A stretch of 64,000 nt of DNA from Cocos nucifera (lineage: Eukaryota; Streptophyta; Magnoliopsida; Arecales; Arecaceae). This document shows, in pieces, positions 35,443 through 47,714 of the stretch; the first letter of the stretch is position 1, and every line of letters begins with the position of its first letter. The stretch is from positions 29,050-93,049 of the forward strand of contig QRFJ01004268.1 of assembly GCA_006176705.1 (NCBI GenBank). Direction: 5' to 3'. The notes under the pieces were generated by a model. The model did not search any database, was not told where the DNA came from, and saw only the letters and a program-made list of their open reading frames with translations. The translations under genes and the position numbers were made by a program.

Positions 35443-36330
35443 TCATGATTTATTTGCTCAAAAAAATCAAAAAAATTAAAAATTAATTTAAAAAATTAGA
35501 CTGACATTGCATAAGCTATTTAAGGAATTAAAGACTTAATTATAGAACCTAACAAGTGAAATTAACTAATTTAAATTTGATTGTCTTACTTACTTGGACA
35601 TCTTGACTTTCTGCATCTCATCTTCATAAAATATTTTAAGGATACTAAATCTAATTAAATAAGATAAGGTAGAGATTTGATCATCCTTTCTTAGCCCAAA
35701 AATCATAAACCTTCATATTGCATTAACCTAAATTCTAATTCTTAAAAATCAATTAGACATTGGCCCTTAAGGATATTCAAGCTCAATGGGATAAGAAAAT
35801 CCTAGAGTTAGACAGGATTCGAATTGATTAATTATTCGGTGTCTAAGGTAAGTGGTTCAAAGAAGGTGATTTTCAATTAGTTTCATTATCTAACTTAGCC
35901 AACTCAGTTGGTATCTAAGGAAAGCAATAAGCAGGAAACCTTCCACATCTTACACTTACCTGATCAAGTTAGTTAGTCAGTCTTGAGCTTGGAGTACTCA
36001 AAGGTGACCTTAGCAGTTAAGAGTTGTCTAGATCTAGGATAATCCTTAGCCATGATTAATTGTATAACTTAATTGCTAATTAACATCAAACCTAATTAAA
36101 CTCTTCGCACCTATTTCTTAGATTTAGGATTCTTTAGGTTCTCATCTTTAGAATTTCTTTCATCTCTTTTCTTTTATCTTATTAAAAAATTCTAAAAAAA
36201 TAATATTTTTTTATGTTTGTCCTAAGGTATAATTATAGGGTTTATGCTCGGGCGTCGCTCACTGCAACCCAAAATTTAACCCCTAGATCCTAAAATCGAG
36301 AGAGCCCTTAGAGCTAATAGATCCAGAAAT
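35443..36330 (+). other. Gypsy leader
   Basis: AT-rich sequence without coding potential lies between the primer site and gag. It contains TCGGTGTCTAAGGTAAGTGG near 35840, similar to phrases in copia leaders here, and GGCGTCGCTCACTGCAACCC near 36250. Confidence 0.5.
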
Positions 36331-37850
36331 ATGGATCAAAATCAGAAGAACGATCCACCTAGATAATTGAAGGAGTACTTTACTCCTTCCACATATACTT
36401 ACTCTTCCTACATTCAAGCTCCTCTAGTAGAGGCTACATAGTATAAAATCAAGTCTAGTGTTATTCAGATGCTCCCATCTTTTTATGGACTTGTCAATGA
36501 GGACCCATACAAATATCTTGATGAATTTCTAAAAATATGCTCAATGGTTAAAATCCAAAATTTCTCTGATGATGCCCTTAGGTTGAAATTATTTTCCTTT
36601 TCATTGAAGGACAAAGCCAAATATTAGCTAAACTCCTTAGATACTATAACTATTTCAACTTAGGACCAACTTTAAAGGAAATTCCTCAAAAAGTACTTTC
36701 TAATAGAAAAAACTAATTAAATAAGAAAGGCCATAACTAATTTTTTTTTAGTTAGAGGGAGAGATGTTTCATGAGACTTAGGAGAGGTTAAAAGAATTGA
36801 TTAAAAAATGCCTCCACCATACGGTACCCAAGTGGCAACTAGTCCAGTGCTTCTATGATGGCTTGACAAAGAAGCACCAACAGATGGTTGATGCATCCTA
36901 TAGTGGAAACTTCATGCTAAAAAATGAGCATGAAGCCTAGCAGCTATTTGAAATCCTATACAAAAATTCATTACACCATATGTTTACTGCCAAGAGAGAC
37001 CCTCCTATGTCTAGACCTAAATGGGATGGAATTTATGAAATTGGTAGCTCAATGGATATCTACAGTCGAGTAGATGAATTATCCCAAAAGATAGACTGAT
37101 TGTTGCAAGCAATGCCCACCAGTACTCCACCCATACCTATGATAGATGTTTGTTCAATATGTTCATGTCCTACATACACTATTTATGATTGTCCTGTTGT
37201 ATCCCAGTTCCTTAAGTTTATACATGAACAAGTAAATCAAGCACAAACTTAGAATAATTTTAGATCAGGATACAACCCTTACTCCAATACCTACAATCTC
37301 GGTTAGAGAAACCATCCTAATTTTTCTTGGGCCCAACAATCTACTACTAGACCACCGATACCTAGACCTAATTATACTGAGAGAGCCTATAACTAGCTCC
37401 ATACCCACAAGTTGCATAAAATTCATAGCCTCCTTCAAACACTACCTTTGAGGAAAAAGTCATCCAAACCTCCACTCCCACACTCAATCAATAGCCAAGC
37501 TTGAGACCCAAATAGGTTAACTAGCCACTGCTTTTAATAGAAGGAAGAAAAACTTTCAAGTCGGTCCATCAATAACCCAAAAGAACAATACATGGTTGAA
37601 AGCTCCACTAGCCTAGAGATTTTTCCTGAACATGCCAAGTCTGTTATGACCATTAGAAGTGAGAAAACCATAAATCAGTCAAAAACAACTCAAAAATCAG
37701 AACCATCAAAACCAGTCGAACCATAAAAGAACAAAACTATAGAGAGGGAAGAACCAACTGATCCAACACTGGCACCTAAGGCCCCATTTCTTAGTGCCTT
37801 AGAATTTCCTCTGCCTTTAGATAAGAAGGGCATAAAAATGAATAAAATGC
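36331..37850 (+). pseudogene. Gypsy gag remnant
   Basis: From the ATG at 36331 the frame reads MDQNQKNDPP and then segments typical of plant gypsy gag (Retrotrans_gag domain): IQMLPSFYGLVNEDPY, LDEFLKICSMVKIQNFSD, LRLKLFSFSLKDKAKYWL-like (with W changed to a stop), FLKKYFP, CYNGLTKK-like. A degenerate zinc knuckle CSICSCPTYTIYDCP lies near 37150-37195. Several in-frame stops and frameshifts are present. Gag forms the virus-like particle in intact relatives. Confidence 0.78.
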
Positions 37851-38727
37851 TTGAATTATTTAAACAAATCTAAATTAATTTATCCCTTCTTGATGCTATT
37901 AAATAAGTTCCAACATATGTCAAATTCCTCAAAAATCTGTGCACCCAAAAATGAAGAACTCAAGGATCCTAGTACTCCAATCATATCTCGTATCAAAGGG
38001 GACCTGACTATTAAGAAAGCATTGTTAGATTTGGATGTGAGCGTTAATCTTCTCCCGAGCTCGGTCTATGATCTCTTTGGATTTGGAGAATTGAAACCCA
38101 CAATGGTAAGCCTATAATTAGCTAATAGATAAATTAAGGTATCCCATGGAATGTTGGAAGATGTGCTGGTCAAGGTACATAAATTTTACTTTCCTATAAA
38201 CTTTCTAGTGTTAGACATGAAAACTAGTAGTAACCTCACTCAAATACCTATCATCCTAGGTAGATCCTTTCTAGTGACTGCTAATACTTGCATAAACCGT
38301 AGGACCGAAATTATGGATGTATCTTTCAGAAATAAAAAGCTAAGGTTGAATATTTTTAACGCTACTCAGAGACCACCCACTTTCAACCATTGTAAAATTA
38401 ATTTGCTAGATGAAGTTTTAGAAGACAAAACCCATACCTTGCTCAACTCAGACCTTTACAGGCATGCTTAGCATACTTTGGAGTGGATGATTTCGATATT
38501 GATGGGTACACTAGAGAGGTTAATGCACTTTTAGAGCCACCCAATTTTAGCACCACTCCTCCTTGGACTGTAAAGTATGAATAATTATCAACTCAATCAA
38601 GCCCTCTTGTACCATCCCTAGAAGCACCACCTATCTTAGAGTTAAAGCCTTTTCCTGATACATTGAAGTATTTATTTCTTGAATCTTATGAGACCTTTCT
38701 AGTAATCATATCCTCCGACTTAACTAC
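37851..38727 (+). pseudogene. Gypsy protease and start of pol
   Basis: The aspartic protease is readable: a LLDLDVSVNLLPSSVYDLFG active-site region near 38018-38080 (DVS in place of the usual D-S/T-G), GELKPTMVSL, MLEDVLVKVHKFYFPINFLV near 38151-38215, and PIILGRSFLVTANT near 38250. It passes into the pre-RT linker LKPLPDTLKYLFLES and stops at IISSDL at the B1 insertion. It has stop codons near 38116 and 38469. Confidence 0.8.
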
Positions 38728-41227
38728 TGATAGAACCAGATCTAGAATTTCAGGACTAGATCTTGAAATTTTTCAAGATCAGGCAGCGGAAGACTAAAAT
38801 TAATTAAAATTAATTTTAAATTCTAAAAAATATCCTAGATCTAAGATCTATTACATGATCATGGCATGTTATTAAATTAAAAATTAAGAATATAAAGAAG
38901 AAACTAAAATATATTGATCACATCAATATGTATATACACTACATCTAATGTAGGTATGAAAATAATAGATCAGATCTATTATCTGTGCAAGTTAGATATT
39001 CTAACTTGCTGATTTGGGCATGAGGATGATATTATGAGCCACACAAGTGTCCGACCTCTAGAAGTCATCCACTCAAACCTGCGAATCATGATCAGAAGTT
39101 CAATGCAGGAAATTAGCATAGTATGCTAGTACTATGCTGATCTTTCTTTGATGGTCGATCTGGAACCATCTTCTTCAAATCTTGGACTCTCCAATTTTTA
39201 AAAGGAAGGAAAAGAGATTTTGAACCTAAGACACCTTCAAAAATCTCTAAACATGAAGTAAAAGATTAAAGAAAAAATCCTAGTAAAAGAATCCTTCTTC
39301 TTCTTCTTTATTCTCTCACCTAGACACCTCAATTGGTGTCTATGAAATCCCCATGCCCCAATACTCTTTCTCCCTGATTTTCACATACCCCAAAAGTATC
39401 TCAATGGCCTAGAATATATCCAAAAATTAGCCCAAAATTTATCTTATATAGAAAGATATAGAGGAGTCATTGTCTAGATCAAATACCTAGACAAGAAATG
39501 TCCAAAATGGGCAAGACAAGGGGCACCTAACTCTTGGGTGCCTCCTCCTTCTTTTCTACTGTGGACCATCAAGTTTTATCATATAAAAATCCCTCTAAAA
39601 GTCATGAAAATCCTAGAAAAAATCTGGGTGGAATTAGTGCACTATAGGAAGAGTTTTGGTTTTCTAAAATTCTATCTCATAGAATTTGAAATCAAAACCA
39701 ATTCCTACTTTGACTTGGTCCACACTTAATTTACCATGTAAGAAAGAAAGAGGAGGACTTTGGGATATGGTAGGCTTCTCTTGGGCATGAAGAATTCATG
39801 CAAAATCAAAGGGGCGTGAAGGGTGGGCATTGGGACTAAGGTGGCACAAGAAGGGAAGTTCCTAGTCTTACTAAGATTCTTATTTTGACTTGGTCCAACA
39901 TGGTTTCTCAAACCAAATCAAATCAAAATTAATTCAACCTAATTAAATTAGGTCTTAAACTAATTAAAAATTTAATTAAATTAGATTAAATTAGATTTAA
40001 TTCTAATTTAATTTTTTAATTAAATTAAGAAATTGGATTGACCCATGTCCTAGTTGAATTAGGACTAGTTCTTCTTTGCACTTGGCTTATCCAATAAATC
40101 AATTGCACTTAATCCAATCAAGTCCAAACTAAATTTAATTAAATCATATTTAATTAAACTTAATCTTAGTCCTTTGGCTTAATTAAATTAAGTCAATTAG
40201 CAATCTAATTGCTAATCAATCCTCCTATAATACTTGCACTAGGTTAAACATCAATCATGTTGATCATTTAATCCTAGAATGATTCTTAATCGTTGATCAA
40301 CCATCCAATCGGATTGTAAACTCTAATGTGTGTGACCTCATAGGTCTGAACCTAAGTCGGTAGCATAAGAATAAATTTTTGTACTAATCGAAGTGACCAT
40401 CTAGCAATGATATCCGATGGTCGGATAGGTCGAATATACAGAACAACATCCTTAGAATCCATGCAGATATAGTTTCCATATAATTCATCCCCTTGATCAA
40501 AATACTCATAGAATACCTAAGAGTTCAACTGTCAACTCTGATAAGGTTGTCCATATTGTATTTTAAAATATCAAATCCATCTAATGGATTATCCTGACTA
40601 AGATTTTACTATATTGAAATATAGTGATACATTTTTCTCCAACTCTTAGAGTGGTTAATTCCATCTTGATCACACTCTGACTTCGCAAGTATTTGACTAT
40701 GCCCAGAAGCCTTCCATTACTGAATTAGAAATTTAGTTAGTCTGGTACCAAAGCACAGAGAGTTGCTTGCAAGTCACTAAGGTAATCTCAGGTCTAAGGG
40801 ATAATTATATCTATATCCCATCAAAGACATCTCGACAGTAGAATGCTTTAGAGTTAGTCATATTCAATAATGATGTACCCATACATCTCACCTGTATGCC
40901 ATACCAATGTCTTCATACTCCTTGGTTAAGAGGACAACCATCCTATATGGCATACAGCGACCTATGCTCGATAGATACTGTTGTCCTAATTAACAACCTA
41001 TCATTTTGTCGTGAATAAATTTAAGGATTAATTGATAAATCCTCTCTTTATCGAAGTTAAATAGTTCTAAGGACTTCATCACAATAATGAAGTTCGTTAG
41101 AAGATGAATACTTTGTAATAAAAAAAATATCAAAAATATATTTTATTTATTAATTAATCAATTATAGATACAATGTAGCTCAACCATCAATAGACTGATG
41201 ATTGGCTTTGGGATACATTTTCCAACA
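38728..41227 (-). repeat. 3' LTR of B1 (2,500 bp)
   Basis: The plus-strand ends are TGATAGAACCAGATC and CATTTTCCAACA. It is preceded by ACTAC, the presumed target duplication, in gypsy pol. Frames in it, for example near 39538-39911, have no recognisable domain. Confidence 0.85.
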
Positions 41228-41241
41228 ACTTTCACTTATCC
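41228..41241 (-). other. Polypurine tract of B1
   Basis: The minus strand reads GGATAAGTGAAAGT immediately before the LTR start TGTTGG, the same type as in A2. Confidence 0.65.
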
Positions 41242-42216
41242 TAAAGTCACTCGACATAGTATCTAATACCCATCTTTGACTTATGGTTATCGAACTTCTT
41301 TATCACCGGGCTTTAGTGAAGGAGACGGCCAGGTTCTCCTTTCTACCGATCTTCTAAAGATCGACATCACCTCAATCCATGATCTTCCAAACCTGGTGGA
41401 AGCGGTGCAAGATGTGCTTCGTCCGCTGGTGTGCCTTTGGTTCCTTCACCTGAGCTATGGCACCAATGCTGTCGTAGTAGAGCAGGATCGGACCATCTAG
41501 GAAGGGTGCTACTTCAAGCTTGGTGATAAACTTTCTTAGCCATGCAGCTTCCTTCGCGACATCTGATGCTGCGATGTCCTCTGCTTCGCAAACAAAGTCT
41601 ACTACAGTATGCTACTTGGAACTCTTCCAACAGATTGCTCCATCATTTAGAGTAAAGATATATCCCGATATGCTTCTACAATCATCATGGTCAAATTGAA
41701 AGCTGGAGTCTATAAACCCCATAAGTTTCATATCTGACTCGCCATAAACCAACCATTGGTTCTTAGTATTTCTCAAATACTTAAGAATGGTTTTAACCAC
41801 TTTCCAGTGATTTTCTTCAAGATCAGACTGGTATCTACTTACTACTCCTAGTGAGTATGCCATGTCTGGTCTCATACATATTATGGCGTACATGATAGAT
41901 TCCACTATCGAAGCATATGAGACTCTACTCATATGCTCTCTCTCTTCAGGAATTATCGGATAATTCTTCTTAAAGAGAGAAATTTCATGGCCTATCGAGA
42001 GATAGTCCTTTTTGAAATCTCCATGCTGAATCTCTTCAGCAAAGTATCTATATACGTAGACTAGGATAATCCAAGCATCCATTTAGATCTATCCCTATAA
42101 ATCTTCATCCCTAGGATGTAGGATGCTTCATCCAAGTCCTTCATGGAGAACTATGATGACAACCAGATTTTTATTCCCTACAGTGCGGGGATGTCATTCT
42201 CGATTAAGAGAATGTC
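41242..42216 (-). pseudogene. B1 RT C-terminus and RNase H
   Basis: Continuing the RT that stops at 51185, it starts with the second Asp codon of the YVDD motif (DILLIENDIP at 42216-42187). It goes through FSMKDLDEASYILG, then YASIVESIMYAIICMRPDMAY near 41900, LGVVSRYQSD, KYLRNTKNQWLVYG and FIDSSFQFDHDDCRSISGY near 41720, to RNase H and an AHQRTKHILHRF-like tail near 41400. Stops near 42080, 41610 and 41500 show decay. The RNase H role (removing RNA from the hybrid) is family knowledge. Confidence 0.82.
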
Positions 42217-42221
42217 ATCCA

Positions 42222-43080
42222 TGATCTTCCATGATATTGCTCGAATGCCAATCATCCTTGGCATCATAAGCTTCGATACCATGTTGTGAAAGCCCCTGCT
42301 CTTTAGCACAGATCTGAAGGAACTTATGATGTTCTCTATGTATAGCAAACCATCGATCCTCCACCTGGATCTATGATAGGGCACCTCCCTCCTTGGGCTT
42401 AAGGGAGATGCCCCCTTCTCTAGGACTTCTTCAAGAACCCTAAGGTGGCAACTCTATAGAGAAGAGAAAAAGAGAGTTGAGGGAGAAAAGGTCTGTATTG
42501 ATTTCAACCTTGAAAACCTAATACAACCTATGTATTTATACATAGTCATTAGGCCCGACTAGAAAACTCCCTAGCTAACCCAATACATGAAAGCACTCGC
42601 TGAGTCCATGTACACTCATGTCTTCCATGCTCTCATCCTCTAGATCTAGACCCAATCCATATATGAATTAGCCCCCTTAAGACCTCTCAAACCAGGCCTT
42701 AAGATCACTAAGATCAACCCAGACCCTAGCCCAAAATAGACCCTCGCGTAACTCTGCCCGCGTACTAAGCAGGCTCAATCTCAGCACTGAGTCAGCTAAG
42801 TTCCACTGCGTCGGCTCAGTCCTGTGCCATGCAAGTAGTCTTAAATGTGCAGCTCTCTATTTTGCCTATGCATTGAGATTTAGCCGACGCAATTTTGGAC
42901 TGAGCCGGCTAACCTATAGAAAATCTTCTTTCTGTAGTCTTGATTCTCCAACTTTGGTTCCTTGCTTTACCTTGTGTCCCAAGTCTCCGAAGTACCAACC
43001 AAGCTCCTGAAATCCTCGGAGCCAACCCCCTGACTCCTCTCGTGGCCTCCCAAGGCTTAGGAGCATCATAAATTCTCATA
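42222..43080 (-). repeat. Family C LTR, left copy (859 bp)
   Basis: It aligns with 50154-51184 from CTTCCATGATAT to CATAAATTCTCATA. Its minus-strand start is TA in place of TG. It contains AGCCGGCTAACC motifs near 42910. A sequence resembling a reversed primer site (GCTTCGATACCA, then TGTTGTG) lies inside it at 42271-42282, so the LTR edge could instead be at 42283. Confidence 0.65.
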
Positions 43081-44694
43081 ATCTCCACCTTGGTGCCCCA
43101 AGCCTTGGCAAACCTCTCGGCAATAACCTCCTGCATGATCCCACTATCCCTACGCACTCGACAGTACCTATGCAAACATCGCCTCTGCCAATCCTCTTCA
43201 GTTGTTGTGCACCCTTGAGGCCTTCGAGATGACTGCCTCTACCACTGAAGACCTTGGCTTGCACCTTTGCACCATCCTAAAGTTGTAGGATCCCTTCTAC
43301 TTAGCAGCTGCATCATTTTTGCTAGACTTTTCTGGAGAACCCACAACGTTCCTATACTGGCACTCGCAGCAAACCCTGACATGGTCTCCTCATAACAACG
43401 TCTGTCCTCCTACACATGTCGCTCCATCTGGAACTGTGCATCACCGATGCTGGCACTAGGATATCGATCCTCCCGCACCCCTCTGCTCTGAACTCATGTC
43501 AAATTCCTCTCCAATTATGAAGCTACCACTATAGAGCTCCACCTATATCCGAAGTCCATCTGATGCCGTAGAAGCCGACTCTATCATCGAGTCCCTCAAG
43601 GCCAACCACTCAACGCTGTACTGCTGAGCCTGCCACTACACCTCGAACACTGTCGCTGTCCCTTCGAACTCTCTACACTACGCAAATCCCTTCAAAGCTA
43701 TCTCGGATACCTCTGCAACCTGTGGGCACCTCCGAAACCCAAGAGCTCATCCAACTCTTCTGAATCTAGTGACTAAATCCTAGAAAATTTCACCCTAGTC
43801 CTTCTCTTCTGCCTCTACACTAGCCATCGCTTCAGTTGCACCCGGAGAACCATCCTCCATCTGAACCGCAACTCTTTCTGATGCCCCTATAGAAAAAAAC
43901 CCGATCCATGATACTCCCAGCTGTCTGAGACCTCCTGGCACTCCCTAAGACCTCCTGGCTCTCCCTGAGACATGCTCCTGATCTTTCTGAGAAGCCCATG
44001 ACTCCATCTGCTGAGATACACTCCTTGGCTGCTACACCACCAAGCCTCTCTCAGCCCCTGTGCCTTTAGGGTAGCGCTCCCTGACTCATCTCTACGCTAC
44101 TCTACAGCCATCCAGCCCCAACTTACTGGACCTCCATGGATCATCCATCTCCATAACTTCCAAGGCTTCGTAAATCCATGCTCTGATCGAATCACTGAAT
44201 ACATCTCTGACTACTTCCCACCTTTCAGACATCAAAGGACGTATAGTTGCTTCTTCAGCCTTCCTTCGACCATTACCCCTTGAAAAATCTCTTTTCAACA
44301 GCCCTACACTGCCCATCTTTCTAGAGAACCTTGATACTCTTCGCTGAGATACTTCCCTCGATTGTTGTATCATCGAGCCTCTCTTAGCCCTGCATCTTCA
44401 GGAAAGTGCTACTGCAGCACTCCAGCGCTCCCTGCCTGTCACATAACCATCATACATCCCAACTTTTCCACCAAGATCGATCAGCAAATCATGCACCAAA
44501 TCCTTCCACCCGAAGAAAATTCCTTCTCATTAATCCTCTCAACCTCCATCTTCAACCCGCTACTCCCGATTGGCCAAACCACAGCAATAACAAAGATAGA
44601 TTTGAGACATACCATGGAATTCTTGGATAAATTTCTGATTTCACCTTATACGACTTCTCCTTCCCTTCCATGCACCATCAAGCTCTGAAACTTG
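43081..44694 (-). mobile_element. Internal region of family C unit without gag-pol domains
   Basis: It lies between a polypurine-like GCACCAAGGTGGAGATT (minus strand, 43081-43098) and the primer site at 44695. Coding remnants of copia pol are absent. Minus-strand frames at 44092-44373 (begins MIQQSREVSQRRV) and 43076-43264 have no domain I recognise. GC content is higher than in neighbouring elements, with Cys- and Arg-rich frames. It could be a non-autonomous unit or gag so diverged that I cannot see it. Confidence 0.5.
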
Positions 44695-44706
44695 GCTCTG
44701 ATACCA
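44695..44706 (-). other. Primer-binding site, perfect tRNA-Met type
   Basis: The plus strand GCTCTGATACCA is the exact complement of TGGTATCAGAGC and sits 2 bp from the LTR start TGTTGG at 44709. Its presence shows that 44709-45323 acts as a 5' LTR for the internal region below it. Confidence 0.88.
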
Positions 44707-44708
44707 AT

Positions 44709-45323
44709 TGTTGGAAATATACACTCTTCCCACATGGATCGATGTGGCCATTGATGATTAGCTAAGCAATAAGAAAGTACTTCTTAGAGATCTCTACGGA
44801 AGCATGATCAAATAAATCAAGGAATAGAGAAGAAGAGAAGAAGAGATTTTTGAAAGAAAAGAGCTTTTATTCAGTATATTTCAACACTCTTACAATCTTG
44901 ATCTATTTTTAGTATATATACTTTACAAAGGGTCAAACCCAAGCTCATAGAAAAACTCTCCAAATCCAAATAACCCACGTACATAAAATAATAACCCATG
45001 AAAACTAAGCCGGCCCAATTTCAAACTAAGCCAGCTAACCTGCGACTGGGTCGGCTTAGTCTTAGAATAAGCCGACCTTATTGTGTATCATGCTAATAGC
45101 CTAAAAATGCTGCTCTCTGTCTAGTTTTTTCTCTGAGACCTAGCCGACCCAGTCCTGGACTGATCGACCTAATTTCCAACTGAGCCGGCTCAGTCTCAGA
45201 GTGAGCTGAACCCATTTTTGAACTTTACTATTGAGACTGATTCTTCTTCCGACTCGCTTCAGTCTTTCCATGACTTGTCTTCTTTTTTTTTCAAGACTTG
45301 GGAGTGCCACTTCTGAACTCACA
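44709..45323 (-). repeat. Family C LTR, middle copy (615 bp)
   Basis: On the plus strand it runs TGTTGGAAATATACAC to GAACTCACA. A primer site lies on one side and a polypurine tract (TAAGGTAGAGAA on the minus strand, 45324-45335) on the other, so it serves as 3' LTR of one unit and 5' LTR of the next. It includes a perfect 16-bp palindrome at 45179-45194 and aligns with 571-1163. Confidence 0.78.
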
Positions 45324-45418
45324 TTCTCTACCTTAGTGCTTTCAAGTTCTTATGAACTCATCTCTTTTCAACAGACCCATCTGTGCCATACATCTCTAAA
45401 AGCTATCTCTGGAGAGTA
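45324..45418 (-). pseudogene. Family C RNase H C-terminal tail and polypurine tract
   Basis: This short piece is the end of the RNase H interrupted by the solo LTR. On the minus strand it reads AFRDVWHRWVC and onward with stops, then the polypurine tract abutting the LTR at 45323. Together with 47715-47860 it completes the copia pol. Confidence 0.5.
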
Positions 45419-45423
45419 CCTTC

Positions 45424-47709
45424 TGTTAGATATATATGTCCTAGAAGTCAGAATTGGCTGACACTTGTAATACACTTCTAGGGGCAAAATTATAATTTTG
45501 ACTAAAATCAATAAAATGGATTATTTTCTATCACATATGTGTATTTAGTGTCTGTGATACATCCTTTGAGTTAATGGTAATGATAATTCATATTTTCAAG
45601 AGTTGAAAATTTAAGACATGAATAATCATTATTAACTCATAAAATGCTCCCGACCATAGGATCATCACGAGGATGGTGATTGATTTGGAAGGTTGGTGTA
45701 CAATCACTTCTCTTTAGTAGATGAGTCTTGAGTCTACGATGTGGAGACACCAGAGCGAGAGTACAGGTACTCGTTAGAGAATGAGGGCACTGAGCGTGAC
45801 CACCTTGAGTAGTCATTAGGAAGTCTACCTTCTCATCAATGACTGACTCGATGCTGCAGTGGTGTGTCTGATTCTTTGACCTGAGGTGCATCGGCAGTTC
45901 ACCTTGAGGGTGTTATAGTTTGACTACACCATAACTCGATCTCCTAGCCATACGGAACCCTGAGGTGTATGTTGGCTATAGCATGTTCATTGTAGGAACT
46001 GGATTGCATCAAGATGGAATCTATCTACCTCGGTGGTAGAGGAGCAGCCCTATGATGATCATGAGAATCAAGTCCAGAAGCCCATGGCCATGGTAGAGTG
46101 AAATAATAGAAAGAGTTTCTATTTAGGTTTTCACATCGGACTTGAATCGAATGATTACATCATATGATAGAGACTAGGGTTTGACGAGTTCACCTTAACC
46201 CTAATCTGATCGGGGCTCAAGATAGAAGAACTTAATCACACAGGTAGCTGCACCAAGAGGTTCACATTCAGCTCTGATGGGTTGCCACCATATACTGCTA
46301 GGTGTCACTGGTGGATTTTGGGAGCAATTAGAATGATTTAGATGATCGATCATTCTAGCTGTTCGAATCAGAAGAGTTCTGATCCATCGAAAGGAGTTTC
46401 GATGATGTCGATGATAGAGATCATGACATATCCCATTACCATACAGAACTGAACCTAACTAGGTCACACAAATAAGGGTTTGAATCTGGTGATCATCAAT
46501 TGAACTAATCCAGTTCAATTGATCTGAATGAGATTCAATTAGGTTCAAGGAAATCGTGCTAGCACTCGATTGAACCTAACGTTCTTCTTTTACTATCATA
46601 AATAGTTGTCCTGACTGAGCCAAAGGAGTTTGTGCTCGATCAAAGGCCTTCACTTGGTCTGACTGGAGTCTATCCAGGTCAGAAAAGGGTTGTCTTATTT
46701 TGTAAGACAATACCTACCATTTTTGGTCACCTACCATTTTTCGTCCTTTGACTTTGGTCAAAAGTTGATCTTTGACTGGTCAAATATTGACCATTGATAC
46801 TTTGACTTCTGTCCACGTGTCACACACCTATTGAAGAGTTGGTAGGGGCTTGTCCCCCTGCCAGAACCTGGCAAGGAGGAGGGCGCACGCCAAGGGAGGG
46901 CGCACGCCACCCTTGGCGTGTGCCCAAGCTAGAGGCGCCCAAGAGTCCCTGTTGGATAGAGACTCCATCTCTTTTTGGATTCCAATTAAACTCCTCCTAA
47001 GAATCAAGTTTGACTGATCTTAGGCACCATCTAAGGAGGAATTCAAGGGACTCTATTTCCACCAGTTAGATGTAGATCTGATTTCATAAAGGGTTGTGAT
47101 TGATTGGGAAGAAGAGGAGTTGGATCACGCATAGTCTATAAATAAGACCCTGCGCCCAACTCAAAAAGAATTGAAAATTCCCATGCCCAAGGCTGGTTCT
47201 CTCCTCCTCCTCCATGCCAAATCCATCTTCTCCCTCTCCTCTCCATGCCCAAAGTGGTTTGGGATCCAAGTTGGTGCAATCTAAATGAGAGAAAGACGAT
47301 AGAAAGCTAGAAGGCTGTGCTGCTACAAAGGACAACTGCTGAAATTCGAAAGTTATTTTGAAGATCCTCCAAATTAGATCCAGATCTTATTTTTGGAGAT
47401 GTGATAGAGAAGAAAAGAATCTCTAGATCTAGTCCAAATAGATATCGATAGAGGCCAGGCACTTGCGTGGCTAGATTCAGAACCTTCCGCTGCTTATATG
47501 ATCATCAATGGGTAATAGGATTACCCTACATTAAGATAAATTAAATTTGATTTAATTTATCTAAATTTATTTTAATTATTAAAATAATAAGAATCAAATC
47601 TAAAATATTTTAAATCTAATTTGGATCAAAGAAAAAAAATTTTTAAATATATCTCTTGATCCGATCATGTCTGAACGAACCTGATCCAAAAAATTAGGAT
47701 TTTTCTTCA
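45424..47709 (+). repeat. Solo family A LTR with perfect TSD (2,286 bp)
   Basis: It runs from TGTTAGATATATATGTCC to TTTTTCTTCA. It is flanked by CCTTC at 45419-45423 and 47710-47714, and interrupts the family C RNase H. The TATA box is at 47137-47146. Six W-boxes lie near 46747-46808. Its sequence is close to the A2 and A3 LTRs, suggesting a relatively late insertion. Confidence 0.94.
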
Positions 47710-47714
47710 CCTTC

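Larger units (their letters stand above)
33753..38727 (+). mobile_element. Ty3/gypsy retrotransposon, 5' part (Athila/Tat-like)
   Basis: The parts are a 5' LTR (33753-35419), an Asp-type primer site (35425-35442), a leader, gag (from 36331) and a protease region (37851-38471) that runs into the start of pol (LKPLPDTLKYLFL, IISSDL). It is cut at 38727 by B1, with ACTAC as the expected target duplication. The RT, integrase and 3' LTR should lie past the right edge of the window. Confidence 0.8.

Noticed and set aside
44362..44688. Plus-strand frame of 108 residues
   Set aside because: It is antisense to the minus-strand unit that begins at the primer site at 44695, and has no domain.
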